A stretch of 64,000 bases of DNA. It comes from Lanius collurio. Its lineage: Eukaryota > Chordata > Aves > Passeriformes > Laniidae. The stretch is from assembly GCA_020086605.1 (NCBI GenBank), contig JACBWW010000018.1, positions 10,773,986 to 10,837,985 of the forward strand. The letters run 5' to 3'. The notes beneath the pieces are model-generated. The model did no database searches. It saw nothing but the letters and a program-made list of their open reading frames with translations, and had not been told where the DNA came from. Shown here piece by piece: positions 1 through 12,816 of the stretch. Both the position numbers and the translations under genes were made by a program. The first letter of the stretch is position 1, and each line of letters begins with the position of its first letter.

Positions 1-3000
1 GGCTGAACATGCACACTTTGGAAATTATGCAAACTAACAAATGTGAAAACCATTAATTCCATGCCTTTCTATTTTTCAGTCCAGCTGACAGTATCACACA
101 GTTCTTAAAATACGAAAGTTCAGTGAGTTTTGAGAGCACTTATTTTGCAGAAAGCAACAGTCTCTGACCAATAATAGAAAGAATTATCTTGATAGAAAGC
201 AGTATCTTTTTCAATACTTACAGAGCAGAAGTACAAGATTCATCTTAGTAAATGTGATCCTTATTTTTTCTAGAGTCTGGTATGATACCACATATTCATG
301 TCAAACTTTTAAAGGCTCAAACTATTTTTCTGTGCCTTTTGCTTACCTTCAAATGACACAGTTGTGACATATGCTTGAAATAAGCTGGGTTTCTGCTTAC
401 ACCAATTTACTTCTGACAGACTGGTTTGAGCTCCAGATTAATTTGGGATATTTTGGTAGAAAGCAATAAATCATCAGTTTCATTCCAAAGTTCCTAATAA
501 TTAAGATGTTCCCTAGCACTATTTCCAGAAAATTTTGTTTGATTATTTATTTGTAATTTGAAGAACTTCATAATGTTGACAGCTGCATAGCAGCCACCTT
601 TTGTATGACAAGGAGAAAAGTTTTAATGGGAGAAAAAATTATTGCATTAGATGGAAGAAATTATTTTTTTTAGCATACTCAGACATATCAAAGCAACAAT
701 ATTTTAAAATAGAATCAACTAAATAGTTTAATACACACAAATCCAGCTGGATGGATTCTATTCCAAACTATAGATTTTTTTATTCTTTACTGGAAATATC
801 AATAAACCATTTGGGGTTTTTGGCCTCTAGAAACTTCATTTTACCATTTATTGCTAGTAAACTGAAAGGCATCAATCTTTTATTGTTGTGTAATTTTCCT
901 TCTTTCCTGTACTAAATATTCTAGCTATAAAAGTGTATCTTTCATATTTTTATTTTTCTGTCTTCAGTAGCTGTGTGGAGCTAGAAATACAAGCCATGCG
1001 AGGTGGGATTTAACTGTCAGCCCTGTTAGGAAACTGTGCTCAAAATTAGGCCCCTCTGGCCAATAAAGACCCACAGAGTTGATAGCTGGAGTCGTGTACA
1101 AGTCATGCACGAGTCACAATTGCAATCCAAAGTCTCCTATTCAACATCTGCCCTGGACTGCCTTCACAGATGCAGTCAGAAAGCTCAAGTCCTCTGTATT
1201 TCAGTCTTTTATTTTATTATCAAGCACAAATGTTTATAAATCTTGCTTAGTGCCATTCAGGCAAAATGCTGTGGTGAATAACTGTGAGAGATCAAATGCA
1301 CACCTTATCTTTGCAGAGAAGTACCTTGCAAATAAATGACAGGCATTTCAGGAGATCACTGAGATTCATTACCTGGATGATTTCTCATTTTCAGATAGAA
1401 ATGAAGGAAATTATCCAATCTCTTCTTTTTATAATAACATCCAATACATTTAATGTCCAATTTTATAGTGCTTCTTGATTTATAGCCTTTCCCAGGCTGA
1501 TCGTGCTCTACCTACTGTTACAAAAGCAGTTATTGTGTTAACCCTTTCACTGTGGGTGTGCCCCAAGAAATGTTTTCTTTGCTCAAAGATAATTTCATAT
1601 GTGATGTTCAACAGCTCTGGGTTTGAAGCAGAATACCTTTCCAATATGACTTCAGTCAGGAGCTCCTGACCATTTGCTATTTCTTGTAGTTCCTATGCAT
1701 GATGTGCTTACATACACATATCCAGAACTGGTTTCAAAGACCACTAACCAAAGAAAAAGTATCACATCTAGCAATACTTTTGTATTAGAAAAAGGTCTTT
1801 GACTTGGTTCTATCCCAGTATTTTAATCTGTACTACTACAGGGGATCAAGGGGAACAAAGTGAAGATCAGAATCTGATCATCTGCTCTCTGTGACCCATG
1901 TCACAAGTAATCAGTACATTACAATACAAATTATTCAAATGCTGAATCACAATGATCTTTAATGTGCTTGGCTAAACTTGAAATTACAGGTAGTTTTTTA
2001 TAGTGGCTCTGTGTCCTACAGCTGAAGTCAGAACTCTGCCTTTTCCACTGTCTTCCTGGACCATTGTTCCCCACCTGACTGGGTTACTGGGTGGACAGAG
2101 AGTGACTGGCAGCCATGCAGTTTCCTAAATCAATCCCAAATTACTATTTTTCTGTTGTAACCAGAATATTGTGTGTGAACAATGATGGAGCTTGTCAGCA
2201 AAATGATGTATCTTGAAGATAATGCTCCTTCAATACCTCTGGGACAGTGTCTCCTCTGAGCCTTTGTTTTGGGCTTTCCATGAACACACCAAAGCTTCCA
2301 TGTTAGTTTAGTTTTACTTGAATAATTTTTAAGGTGTTCTTCCCAACTGTGAAAATAACTTTTTAAACAGCAATGTGGATTTTTTGACCTGACAGTCTGC
2401 ACATAGATCAGTAATATCCTAATGGTGAGGAGAGCCTGGGGGTCAGCAACATGTTTTCTTATGTTTATGCCATTAGTGGTAAGGCAGGAATACTCAAATT
2501 ATCATCAGTATAAAAGATGCCAGGCAGAAGGCTGTCCTGTAGATGTTCACAGGAGCAGATAGTTGACTATCTAAGGACATTATATTAAAAATAGTTGCAG
2601 CATTTATGGTTAGACTTGTTACATTAAATTACAGCTGTTTCTGGATTTCAGAGGGGTTTTTTTTAGGATTAAATGCTTTTCCAGGCAAAGACAGTGTGAT
2701 CTCTCTTGAAAGCATGTTGAGGTGAAAAAACCTCAGTGGGATGAAGAGACTTTGTTGAAATTGGCCTCTCAACAGGACTGTTTATTGCAGTGTGATTTTA
2801 AATATGTACTGTAACATGGCTAAAGAGCAATATGACCCTGCAAACCAGATCAAACTTTGTTTATTGGAACTATATTTGTTACTGAGAACACCATTTAGGC
2901 TGATTATGACTATTCTAAACACAAAACAAAATAATAAGCAGTACAAAGTGCACAGAAATACAACAGTGCTTGAAAATAGCCTGCCTTTAATTGCACTGTT

Positions 3001-6000
3001 CATCTCTATGTTGTGGTTGCTCACAAATTACAGTTGAATATTCTGTTTTCAACAGTAAATAACAGATGCTTCACCACAACTAAACCGTTTTCGAGGACTC
3101 TGGAGGAAATATGACCCAAAAGAATACAGTTATAGAAGAGAGAACTTGCCAAGACCAGGAAAAAACATTTAGCTAAACCTTCTTTTCTAGACTGACTTTC
3201 CTTCTTCTTGACATATGGGGACAGGAAAATGTGTTCAAAGGAATACAAGCAAAACAATTAACAAGGTTCATAAAAATTCCCAAGTAGTGAATTATGGATC
3301 ATCTGAAGATATGTACACACACTCTTGGCTGGTACACTGAGAGTGTCTCATGGACTAGCCATGTTTCAGGAATGATAATCCTTGTGTGCCCATGTGAAGG
3401 TGAAAGGAAAGCCAAGGTGTGTTTCCTTAATTTAGGAATAAATGAGAAGGACTAGAGATCGAGCTCTGGTTTGAATCTAGTTTATAAGGAATGGCTGTAA
3501 GGAGATTTATTATCTCATGCTCTTCTGCATGAGCAGAGCAGAACTCAGAGGTGCAGCACAATATTCTCTTAACCAGGTAACAGGATCATTCCTCCCTGCC
3601 TCAGCTGACTGCAGCCTCGTTGCCCAGATCACCTGTCAGGAGACCATTCTTTCCAGTGTCTTTCTGCAGCACGCATTTGAACACAGGTGAACACAGGAAT
3701 GCTACTATAGGATTTGGGAATAATCAAAAGAATATTTTTGTTACTGAAAGAGCAGCGCTATAATCCTGCCAAGATTGCGTTGTTACTGTGGTTGCTCTGT
3801 CCTAAAGTTTTGTCTTTCAGCAGTCTATAACTTGTTGTTAAAGGGCTGAGATAAACACAGAATCATATTCTACCAACCAGGTTTTTGTTTTTTTTGGTGG
3901 TAGACAGCCATAGTCACACACAGTCAAGGCACAGCATTTCATCCCACCGCCTGTCTACATCCCTAATGAGACATTCTGGTTAACATATGCACTGCCTTAG
4001 CCTTTGATATTGAAACAAACTATTGGATACCAAAGGAACCAAAATCACTCATGCTGAGTGAGATGCTTTTGCTGAGAATGGGAGTTCAGTCAGCCTTGGT
4101 CAGACCCCCAAATATCTGGCATGCCAGGCCTCAGTATATAGGGAAAGTTGGATGTTTGGAACTGAATTTTTAGGTGAACTAGAAATAGTGTGATTTTAAG
4201 GGCAGCCAGGCACACAGACAGCTCATTTCTAAAAGAAATTTACGAAAAAGCAATGGCCAGCTAGGCACAGTAGTAAAAGTTACTATTGAATGCTGCTTGA
4301 TATTTATTTACAATACAGAATTAAATTCTTCCTATTAACTGAAGAACTGCTGAGAAGAGATGCAGAAAGAGTCTGGCAATCCCTTGATAAATGTTTACAC
4401 AGGAGGTGATGATAAACAAACAAGACATAACACCTAGCACAAGGCTTTTATAGGACATGCTTTATTAACAGCTTTGAATTTTTGCTCTGTCTGTCAGGAG
4501 AGTCCTTTATCCTCAAACCTCTCATTGCAGATTTACTGTAAAATGTAGCTCTCTATTTTTAATCAGAGTACGGGGAATGAAGGGAATCATATATCCAAAA
4601 GCATTAGCAAGTAATACTCAACATCTCAGAAGGCACATTTATTGAATACTTCAATTTGACTGTGAACTTAAATGGCTATCTCTGTTTTGTTGTTGATGTA
4701 TCACAAAATTGTTCTCACATGCTGATCCAGGCTTATTCATTGTCTGCCAAGAACTGAATATTGCACTCCTTTCTCATGGGGAGTAAAGGCAATTTTTTTT
4801 CCTGTTCCAACTCTCAGATAAGTCAAAAGACAATGTATTATTTAGGAAGGTGGTACAGCCAGATCTGCTCTCAGCATGGCAGCTGATCACGCCATAAACA
4901 CCGTGCGTGTGTCTCTGGAAAGGCACCAGTTACTGCACCAGGCAACTGGGAACTTTTAAATAGGACCTTATTTTCAGAAAGGGAACGCTCAGCACTTCCT
5001 GAAACTCAGAGTTTCAGCTGTTTAGAGAGGAGACAGCTAAAATAAATGAGACATTTCCAAAAGTGCATGTTTCATTCTTTTAGAACAAAGTTAAGAAATA
5101 TTCAGTCTTTGCTGAGAATTTTAAGACTCATTTTGAAGGCGGCTGTGTATGAGTAAATGTAGTAGTAAAATGAGAATTATTGGTATGGGTTTGTTTTAAA
5201 ACTGTATTTTGACATATAGATGCATGTGGACATAAATTCTATGATTAGCAGGTAATATTTCTATGGCTTTAAGACTTTCCAAGACTTTTCTTAGATTCAA
5301 GATAGAGTTTAAGTAGGAATATATGTTTTAATATAATCAATTTGTTAAATAAAGAGAACTAGAATTCTTAACTTTAGTAAAATTAGTGGATTCCTGGGAT
5401 CCATTTAAGGTTTTTTTACAAAAGCTCTCAGCAGTGCTAGTTTCTTGTGACATAACTGATTGATATCACTGCATTAAATGGGAGATGGAAGTCCAGCCTT
5501 TCTTGGTAGCACATGGTTAGTTTTGATAGTGTATATTACTATATGTTTTAGCAACAATTTGTAAGTCTTGTATAAGCCATACATATTCCTGGAATAAATC
5601 AACTGGTAGTTATCTCTGAGAACACATCCTAATCTTTTCTCTAAAAATAGAGTGACAGATTATATTTACATTATGTTAAATTTTAACTGAAAAAGAAAAG
5701 TGCAGATCTGATGCTATTGCTGTGAGGAGAGGGAGGAAGTTAAGGAAATTCCAGTTATTATGGAGACAAAGATTGATTTTTTCAGGAGAAGTTTCATGCC
5801 TACTCTTATTTAAAATTGTCATTGTTCTATTCCCTTATACACCAAGAGTCCTGGTCACTGTTAAGAGACCTTCACAATGTAAATTATAGAGAGTGCAATA
5901 AATAATTGTAAGATAGTATAATATATTGGCAATAATATACAGCAAGAAGGCTATACAGCTCCTGAGTACTGTCTTCTGCCCTAACACTGTAATGCATTAT

Positions 6001-9000
6001 GGTAGTGCAATTGGTAAATCTGTTGGTGTGAGTTCATTCTGATTTATGTTATTTTCACACATCTTGAGCTGACGGGATGATAGATTTAAAGTTTTAAACC
6101 CAAGCTGTGGGTAAGTTGGTCTGTACCGTATAAACTCAAGCATTTATCTTGACGTGTGCTAATAAGAGTGAGTTGATTTACCTCAGGGAGTTTAGAGTTG
6201 AATCTCCTGAACTAATGGTAGGAACTGCAGCCATTTCACAGAGGGAGAGGTGACACAAAACAGTCGATGTGAATAAGATTCAATCCATCCAAAAAGACTA
6301 AGAAACCATATGCTCCTCTTTATTAGTCTCTGAATTCCTCCAGTTCAATTAGATACATTATCTGCTGGATAATTATTTTATGATGAAAAATTGGAAAAAA
6401 AGCAGCACACTCAGCTTGGGACTGTAATTTGCTTGATCATGCTGTTTTTGACCATTCTATCCTGAGAAGGTTTTACCTATACAGCAACTTGTAGTTTATG
6501 TAGGGAAAGCCAGTATAGTCAGTGTGACCATTCATACATTTTTAATTTCCTGTAAGCACCTTATTTTGATAATGTGAATAACTTTAGTTGGTTAGGTTAA
6601 CTGAGCTTTAGATTTGACCCATAGTGGTAGATCTGGTTCCCTGAAGCACTGGGGAATCCCATGGAAGAGTTTCAAACTGCCCCAGGATGGAGCCTGAGGT
6701 GTTTTTGTACCAGCTGAACACAAAGCGCTGCTGTGAGACCAGTTCCCCTCTTCTGTGATTACAGCTGTGGTTACAGAATTTCCCTGGCTTCACCCCTTTT
6801 TTCCTGTATTGATGACACACCAACCCATTCAAAAAAAATCTCTTCAGAGACAATCATAATTTTTGTACTTGTAATGCAGTTTCCCTAGGCTTTGTGAGCT
6901 CACCCCTCCAAAATAGGTTGGAAAATACCATCATTTACTTCTAAAGAATCATGGGGATAGATGCAGCTCAGAATTGCAGTTCAGGCACAGCTGGCAGCAT
7001 CCTGGGGGACTACACCAAGCAAGCTCTTGTCATTAGCAGCCATAACCTTCCTCACCAAACTCACCTGCTAGAATCCATACAAGTGTCAATTGTCATGAAT
7101 TACCACCACCTTTAAATACAATTACTTAGCAAAAGTACTTAAGACTAAAAACTCAAATGCTGGTGACCAAGGACAAAATTCCATACTGAGGTGTAATAAA
7201 TTATAAAGACAAATATCTTCAATAGAAGGAGAAATCAGAGCCTCGAGATACATTTGTAATTAAAAAATCTATTTAAAATTTTATCTCAGTTTGATCTCCT
7301 CATAAATTTTGAAGATGTATGTTCCAATGTCAAGAAATTAGGTGGAAATTATGAACCTCATAGCTTTATAGTAAGAAAATCTATATCCTGATTACAAAAC
7401 CAATTCATTGTATTGGTAAAAATGTCTGGCAGATCTGATGGGATTCAGAGGAAATCCTCAGAGATGAGCATTTCAAATCAATAACGATTGTCTACTTTCA
7501 GTGTCTTTGGTGAAATCTGTTGTACAGGAGACTAGAGAAAGAAGCACAAGCATTGAACAATATAAACAGTTAATATGGGAGTCAGCCCCTCACTTGTGGT
7601 CTTGGGGGGCTTTGCACCTCTGGGTAGCACTAAGTAGCCATTAGCAGCAGAAGAAATGCCATTGCATCCAATTCAATTGCTTGCTAGTAAAAGCACTTGA
7701 CAATCTTCATTTAAAAATTCCCTGGAGAGCTAACCAGGAGGGGCATCTAGTGACCCAAATTCTTGGACTGCATATGTGACTACTGCTCACAGCCTTTTCC
7801 CTTACTGAATTCTCAGAATTATTCCTTACCTCCTGTTATAGAAACCCAGATGCATTTGGTCTCCAAGATCTAATGAAAATGCTCTTCCTCACCTGTGTTT
7901 GTGTTGCCACACAGAAAAACTCTTGCTGACTGACAGTGAAAAAGTGGGAAATCTCAGAAAGATGACTGATATTGCCAGAGTGTATCCAAACTGTAATGGC
8001 CCTGATTGACATTATGGGACATGAGACATGTCATGAAGAAGAAACAAACTGTCACAGAAATAGAAAGCCTCAACACTGTATATGGATGCCTGCATTTTAT
8101 GCTTATCCAGTGCATTTGTAAGCTAGTCCTTATTTTGTCTGCAAGTTTTATCTATGCTCTTTGTAAAAGCCCCAGTTTGGTTATCTTCAGCTGCTATTTT
8201 ATAGCAAGAGTCTGAAATGAAGACTTGTAATCAGGCATCATTTTGTAAACAAGGAAAACATGCTATATATAGAAAAAATGATAAGGAATTGTGAATTGCA
8301 GGCCTGTCTCTTTTCTGTGGTGATCTTGCAAATCACAGGAGAGAGTTCTGAATGGATTGTGAGGTAACCAGAATCAGTAACCAGCATGAGTACGCTCATT
8401 ATTAAAAGTCGAGTTTTAAAAAAGCTCACTTGGAAGGACACTGCATTTAAATTAGATCCTTTTTACTCCAGTTTTCTATTTCCCTCTCTCTTGTCATTTA
8501 ACCTTCCTTGTCAATCATTGCTCTCTATGAATACCAATGACTATGAAGTAATTTTAAAAATAATATAGTGAATAAGAATATATAAAATAGCGTGTAATAA
8601 ATTAATGCCTGAATAAGGCACCAGTGGACCTAGATTTTCCCAGCATATTCACATTATAAACAAAAATACACGATTTATTACATGTTTGTGTAATAACTAC
8701 AGATTTTAAGATGAGGGCAAAATCTGCCTTTAAGATGAAGGCAAAATCTGCCTTTATAGCTCTTTCTGCAGCAGTGAGGAGGGCACTATTTACATTTATT
8801 CACAGTTTTCAAAAGAAGCAGTAGTGAAACAAATTCTTAGGGAACAAGGATGTGTCTGACCTAGGTCTAAACTTGTAACAAACTTGTTCCCTGTTCTGGA
8901 GCCTCTTACAGGTAGATAAATACTTCCTTTGTGTGTGTTAAAGCTCATAAAAAGCACATATGTAAGCATTAGAAAGTTGTAAGAATACAGCGATTGACCC

Positions 9001-9047
9001 GTAGGGATGCCATTGCATTTTGCTGGCCAGTGCTGCACGGTACTAAC
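1..9047 (-). other. SLC9A9: SLC9A9 intron downstream of the last exon seen (3' end outside window)
   Basis: About 9 kb of AT-rich intron with no exon I could recognise. I looked on the minus strand for the tail motifs expected next in NHE9 (VGVD, then an AESARLFRMWY-like segment) and found none. A 24-bp tandem duplication lies at 8705-8752. Short open frames here, for example around 6608-6853, have no splice context or domain resemblance. No confident mobile element was identified in this part. Confidence 0.75.
8705..8752. repeat. Two-copy 24-bp tandem duplication
   Basis: Two adjacent copies of a 24-base unit (TTTAAGATGA, then G or A, then GGCAAAATCTGCC) differ at a single position. The repeat lies in the intron about 300 bp beyond the SLC9A9 donor at 9047. 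It is probably a recent replication-slippage duplication with no evident function. Confidence 0.9.
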
Positions 9048-9201
9048 CTGATGTGCAGCCAGGTGAGCATCGGTGTTGTGCCTCCCCCAAACACCCAGAC
9101 TGTGAAGAACACGATCAGCAGGGCTGTGGTGAACATCATCTGTTTGGGCTGGGAGTCTGTGTCTCGAATGGCCAATGCAAATGCAATCGCACCACGTAAA
9201 C
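9048..9201 (-). CDS. SLC9A9: SLC9A9 exon (last in window), human residues ~440-489
   Basis: Two bases complete glycine, then come 50 codons and two bases of a split Arg: [20 protein letters not shown], then [20 protein letters not shown], then [10 protein letters not shown]. The [10 protein letters not shown] motif, with its conserved Arg, is the best-known signature of the NHE family; in NHE1 the matching Arg is linked to pH sensing. It is followed by a cytosolic loop, then the last membrane helix ([14 protein letters not shown]) and the start of the C-terminal tail. The acceptor TTGTCAG precedes 9201. The donor is CAG followed by GTTAGT (9047-9042), U2-type. The next exon, expected to start with the rest of Arg and VGVD, was not found between 9047 and base 1. 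Confidence 0.95.
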
Positions 9202-10652
9202 CTGACAAAAGACAAGGATGATGAACTTCATGTGATGGAGAAACACAATTTTAGTCTTTTCAGTCTAAGCTCAGTTCCAAGGGCAGAAGAAATGTTCAGA
9301 TCATAACCCTGCTTATAAAATACTGAATTGTGCTAACTGAAAGGGTAGGATTTAAAGCAACAACTTTGCAAAAATGAGCAATGAAAGTACTCTCGTATTC
9401 ACATAGTAATCACACATTTGCTTTACATTCACTGAATTCTTTGTCTTGAATAATTGCAAATTAAGCAGTAATCTGAACTTAATGCAGGTTGAAAAAGAAA
9501 TCTATATCCTGTGTTAAGTGGGACTACTCAAGAAGTCAGAAGAAAGTGAAAAAGAGGATTGGCATTAAAATCTGTACCCAAATATGCTACTCATTTCTTC
9601 CTTGAAAATACAGAATATTTCTTTAAAATTCCTTTAAAATAATTTAATGTTATAAGATTAGTCAGAAAAAACATGACTTAAAACAATGAATAGTTCTTTA
9701 AAGATGATTTTAAATAGCCAAAAGGGGAAGAAATTAATGGACTTGAAACATTATAATAGTTGCAGAATTATACACCCACTGAGAGACTGAATAAACAAGA
9801 AATTACAAAGGTGGTGGAAACAGCTAAATGAATTAAAAAAAAAGCCCCATAGGTAGTAATAAGGTGACTAAATAGGTCTTCACAGAATGCCATGTTTAAA
9901 AATTGAGGGAGAAAAAGCCTGCAGCCCTCAGGATGCATAATACAAATAATACTCTATATTTTGCAATGCCTTTCATTTATCTACTTAAATGCACTTTATT
10001 GTTTTCTAAAAAAAATTCACAAAGTAAGTGCAGAGAGCAAAGTCATTATGTGTATACAATACACACTGAATGCAAAAAGTACTTTGCAAGTATTGAGAGA
10101 TTAAATCTAGTAATCAAACCTCTTGTAAAGCACTGATGACATATGCAGAATCATTTAATTAACTGCTAAATGCAGCTATTTTTGGCCTAGAACTCCAAAG
10201 CTTTTCAAGATTACATAGCTAGAATGTGAATTATTTGGTATAGAAGCTGGGCAGTTTATCCAGGGAACAGCACAAAGCCATTTCTGCAAGGAAGAAGCAG
10301 ACTGGAGGTGCACTATCTGAAAATACTCAGTGGCAGCAGGTTCAAAACACTGGAGGCAGACATTAGGCTTGTCCTTAGCTTTGCTTTTGTGTAAAAAACA
10401 TCTCTGAGGATGCAGATGCTTTACTATCTTCTTATAAGGAAAGAATATCAGCTCATTTTAAACATGTGCCTGAGGAGGGAAAGAATCACTATTGAAATGG
10501 TCTTTTTTCAGTGGCTATAGTGGTAGTCTGGATGATAAAACCGGCTACATTTCAGTTGGAAACTGCATATGTGACAAGTGCAGTCACAGATGCTTTCCAC
10601 AATTGCATCACACTTTGAATTTTAAATCTAGAACATCTCTTTTTGTAAGAGG

Positions 10653-10752
10653 AGATATCTATATCTATCTATAGCCATATCTATATCTAATCTATATAAT
10701 CGATATCTATATCATCTATATCTATATATCTGTCTATATAATCTATATCTAA
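10653..10752. repeat. Imperfect TATC/TATATC microsatellite
   Basis: About 100 bp consists almost entirely of CTATAT, CTAT and ATCTATAT units with scattered interruptions, followed by a TTAATTAATTAA-like stretch. It is intronic, variable-looking simple sequence. Confidence 0.92.
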
Positions 10753-11013
10753 ATATTATTAATTTGAATTTAATTAATTAAGGTCTTCTTGGGCACTGGA
10801 ATGGCTGCTCCTTCAGTTTAGAAAAATAGTGACTTCACTGCATTTTTCAGTCATAAAAGACTCAACATGATCTAGAACAGATAATTAAGTTTCAACTAAA
10901 GACATGTCTAAGTTAAATAAATAATCAACCTAAGCATTTGCTTCCAAGTAAAACAGTGGGAAGCAGATGAATGGATCTAAAATGTAAAGACTCAATGAGA
11001 AGCAAGGAACACT

Positions 11014-11066
11014 ACTATATTCATATATAGTATATACATATATATATACACATATATATATATATC
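11014..11066. repeat. TA-rich dinucleotide microsatellite
   Basis: About 53 bp of alternating TA with CA interruptions (ATATATACACATATATATAT pattern). It lies about 260 bp from the larger TATC tract. Confidence 0.9.
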
Positions 11067-11389
11067 TCAAAATACTTTCCAGATAGCAATAAAAATTAAG
11101 GAAGGGAATTTTAGCAACCTCAGAAAATGTTAAGATTCTGAAATAGCCTGAAGTTTAGATTATATTTTCTGTGAAACTTCAGGGAAAAATGCCAGCAAAG
11201 CCCAATGGAACGACTGGATGCAGTGGACATTGGTACTTCAGCTACACATGGAGAGAGTGGTGTGGTAAAAGGACAAACTCTAATGAACCATTAGCAGAGA
11301 TTCTCTCCCCTCATCTTTCAGAGATGCTGCACTGACAGCAGCTCCACATCTCTGTTAATCCATTCATCCTTGGATAGATTTTGTGACAG

Positions 11390-11413
11390 TTTTTTTTTTT
11401 TTTTTTTTTTTTT
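11390..11413. repeat. Poly(T) run of 24 bases
   Basis: An uninterrupted T run on the plus strand. It could be the poly(A) tail of a minus-strand retrocopy whose body would lie in 11414 onward, but I recognise no gene there and see no clear target duplication. Simple slippage is equally likely. Confidence 0.9.
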
Positions 11414-12649
11414 GGTGCCAGCCATTAGAGATTCATCTTTAAGCAATATTTTTTAATGTGCCAGAGCCTTCAAAAGCAAACCAGCCCAGGGTTAAGCTCC
11501 CACAGAACAGAACCCATGTGCCTGTAGGGCTGTTAGCCATGCTTTGCCCACACAGACACCTCTCCAAACCCAGACCTCTGAAAAGCCTGTGAGGGCTGGA
11601 GTGTTTGCTGTTGGTGCGAAAAAATTCTGCCTGGAAAGACGATTTTCTTTGGGTAGATCTGGTGTTTTGGTTTCAACTGTAGTTTTCTGTGCTTTTCTTC
11701 CTTTCTTTTCTATTTAGCTGACTTCTTTACATCTCTATGTTTCTTGGAAAGGTTCACATTGACACTTCCCACCTCCATGTCTGTATGAGTGTGCAGATGT
11801 AAATGCCTGCACAACAGCTGCCTGTACACTGGCATTTTTTGGTTTAATTCTGCATTTGTGTTCATCCTTTTCAGACTCCACTGCTGCTGTGTAATGCTTT
11901 ATATTAACAGCAACCACCCCTGTAGCACTGTGTCCCACAAGCCTCTCTGTTGCCTATTTATGTGCTGTAGAGAAGAGGAAAGCAGAGTAACAAATAAATA
12001 AAAATGTTGGAAGAGTGGAAGGTGATATAAAGTCGAAGACTTTAAAGTGTTTCTTTTTCACATGAACAGAGACTGCTGGACTGCTCACTTTAGCTGATGC
12101 TCAACTTAATTTGAGAAGCTTAGGCTTAATTGGTACTTGTAGAGAAGACTAATCAAATTTCCATTTACAATGGAATGTTATCAGGAATCATGATTAAAAA
12201 CAGTTGTAGAAGTGAATCCACCCTCTGTAATGTATTGTTAGAGGAGTGGCAGAAGCAGATAAAGAATGTGATACATCAAAATTCTACATAATCCACCTCC
12301 AAGCCTAACTCTTCCACCTTTTCTCAACTGTATTAATACTCATCAAAAAGCAGAATTTAATGACTTCAGGAGAGTTCTTTGCAGAGTAAGGTATAATCAA
12401 ATACTAATCAACAGTGTACTTGCCTGACCCTAATTGATTTTCGCAGCAATTTTTCTCAGCAATCATTTTGGTGATTGTGGCAGTAAAACAAGCAGTAAAT
12501 GTTTGGTGGATTTGGTAATGATAGCACAGAAAACAAAACTAACCCCAAATGCATTGTTTCCTACATCTGGATGTGTGATGCTGTGGTGAATGAAGTCCAT
12601 TTTTCCCTGTGATCAACTAGAACCTGATGTTGTAGCAGAACAATGAAGG

Positions 12650-12816
12650 TGGTAGAGCACACACTGAGGTGGTGGATACCCCCTACACTCGAGGTCAGGT
12701 AGGATGGGGCTCTGAGCAACCTGATCTAGTTGAAGATACCCCTGCTCATTGCAGGGGGTTGGACTAGATAACCTTTAAAGGCTCCCTCCAACCCAAACTG
12801 TTCTATGACTATTGCT
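12650..12816 (+). mobile_element. CR1 LINE 3' end fragment
   Basis: The sequence matches the 3' end of avian CR1 retrotransposons as I know it. Diagnostic phrases are GGCTCTGAGCAACCTGATCT, TTGGACTAGATAACCTTTAA and CTCCCTCCAACCCAAACTG. It closes with TTCTATGACTATTGC, a degenerate form of the short ATTCTATG tail repeat of CR1. It is 5'-truncated, as is usual for CR1, and non-coding. It lies antisense to SLC9A9. The 5' limit is approximate. Confidence 0.85.

Noticed and set aside
6608..6853. 81-codon minus-strand frame, considered as an exon or retroelement piece
   Set aside because: No family recognised, and no acceptor/donor pair in a frame compatible with the exchanger tail.
8796..9215. 139-codon minus-strand frame overlapping the last exon
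   Set aside because: It is a different reading frame from the exchanger sequence and runs through the donor into intron.
11390..11700. Possible minus-strand processed retrocopy after the 24-base T run
   Set aside because: No recognisable gene sequence follows and no flanking duplication was found.
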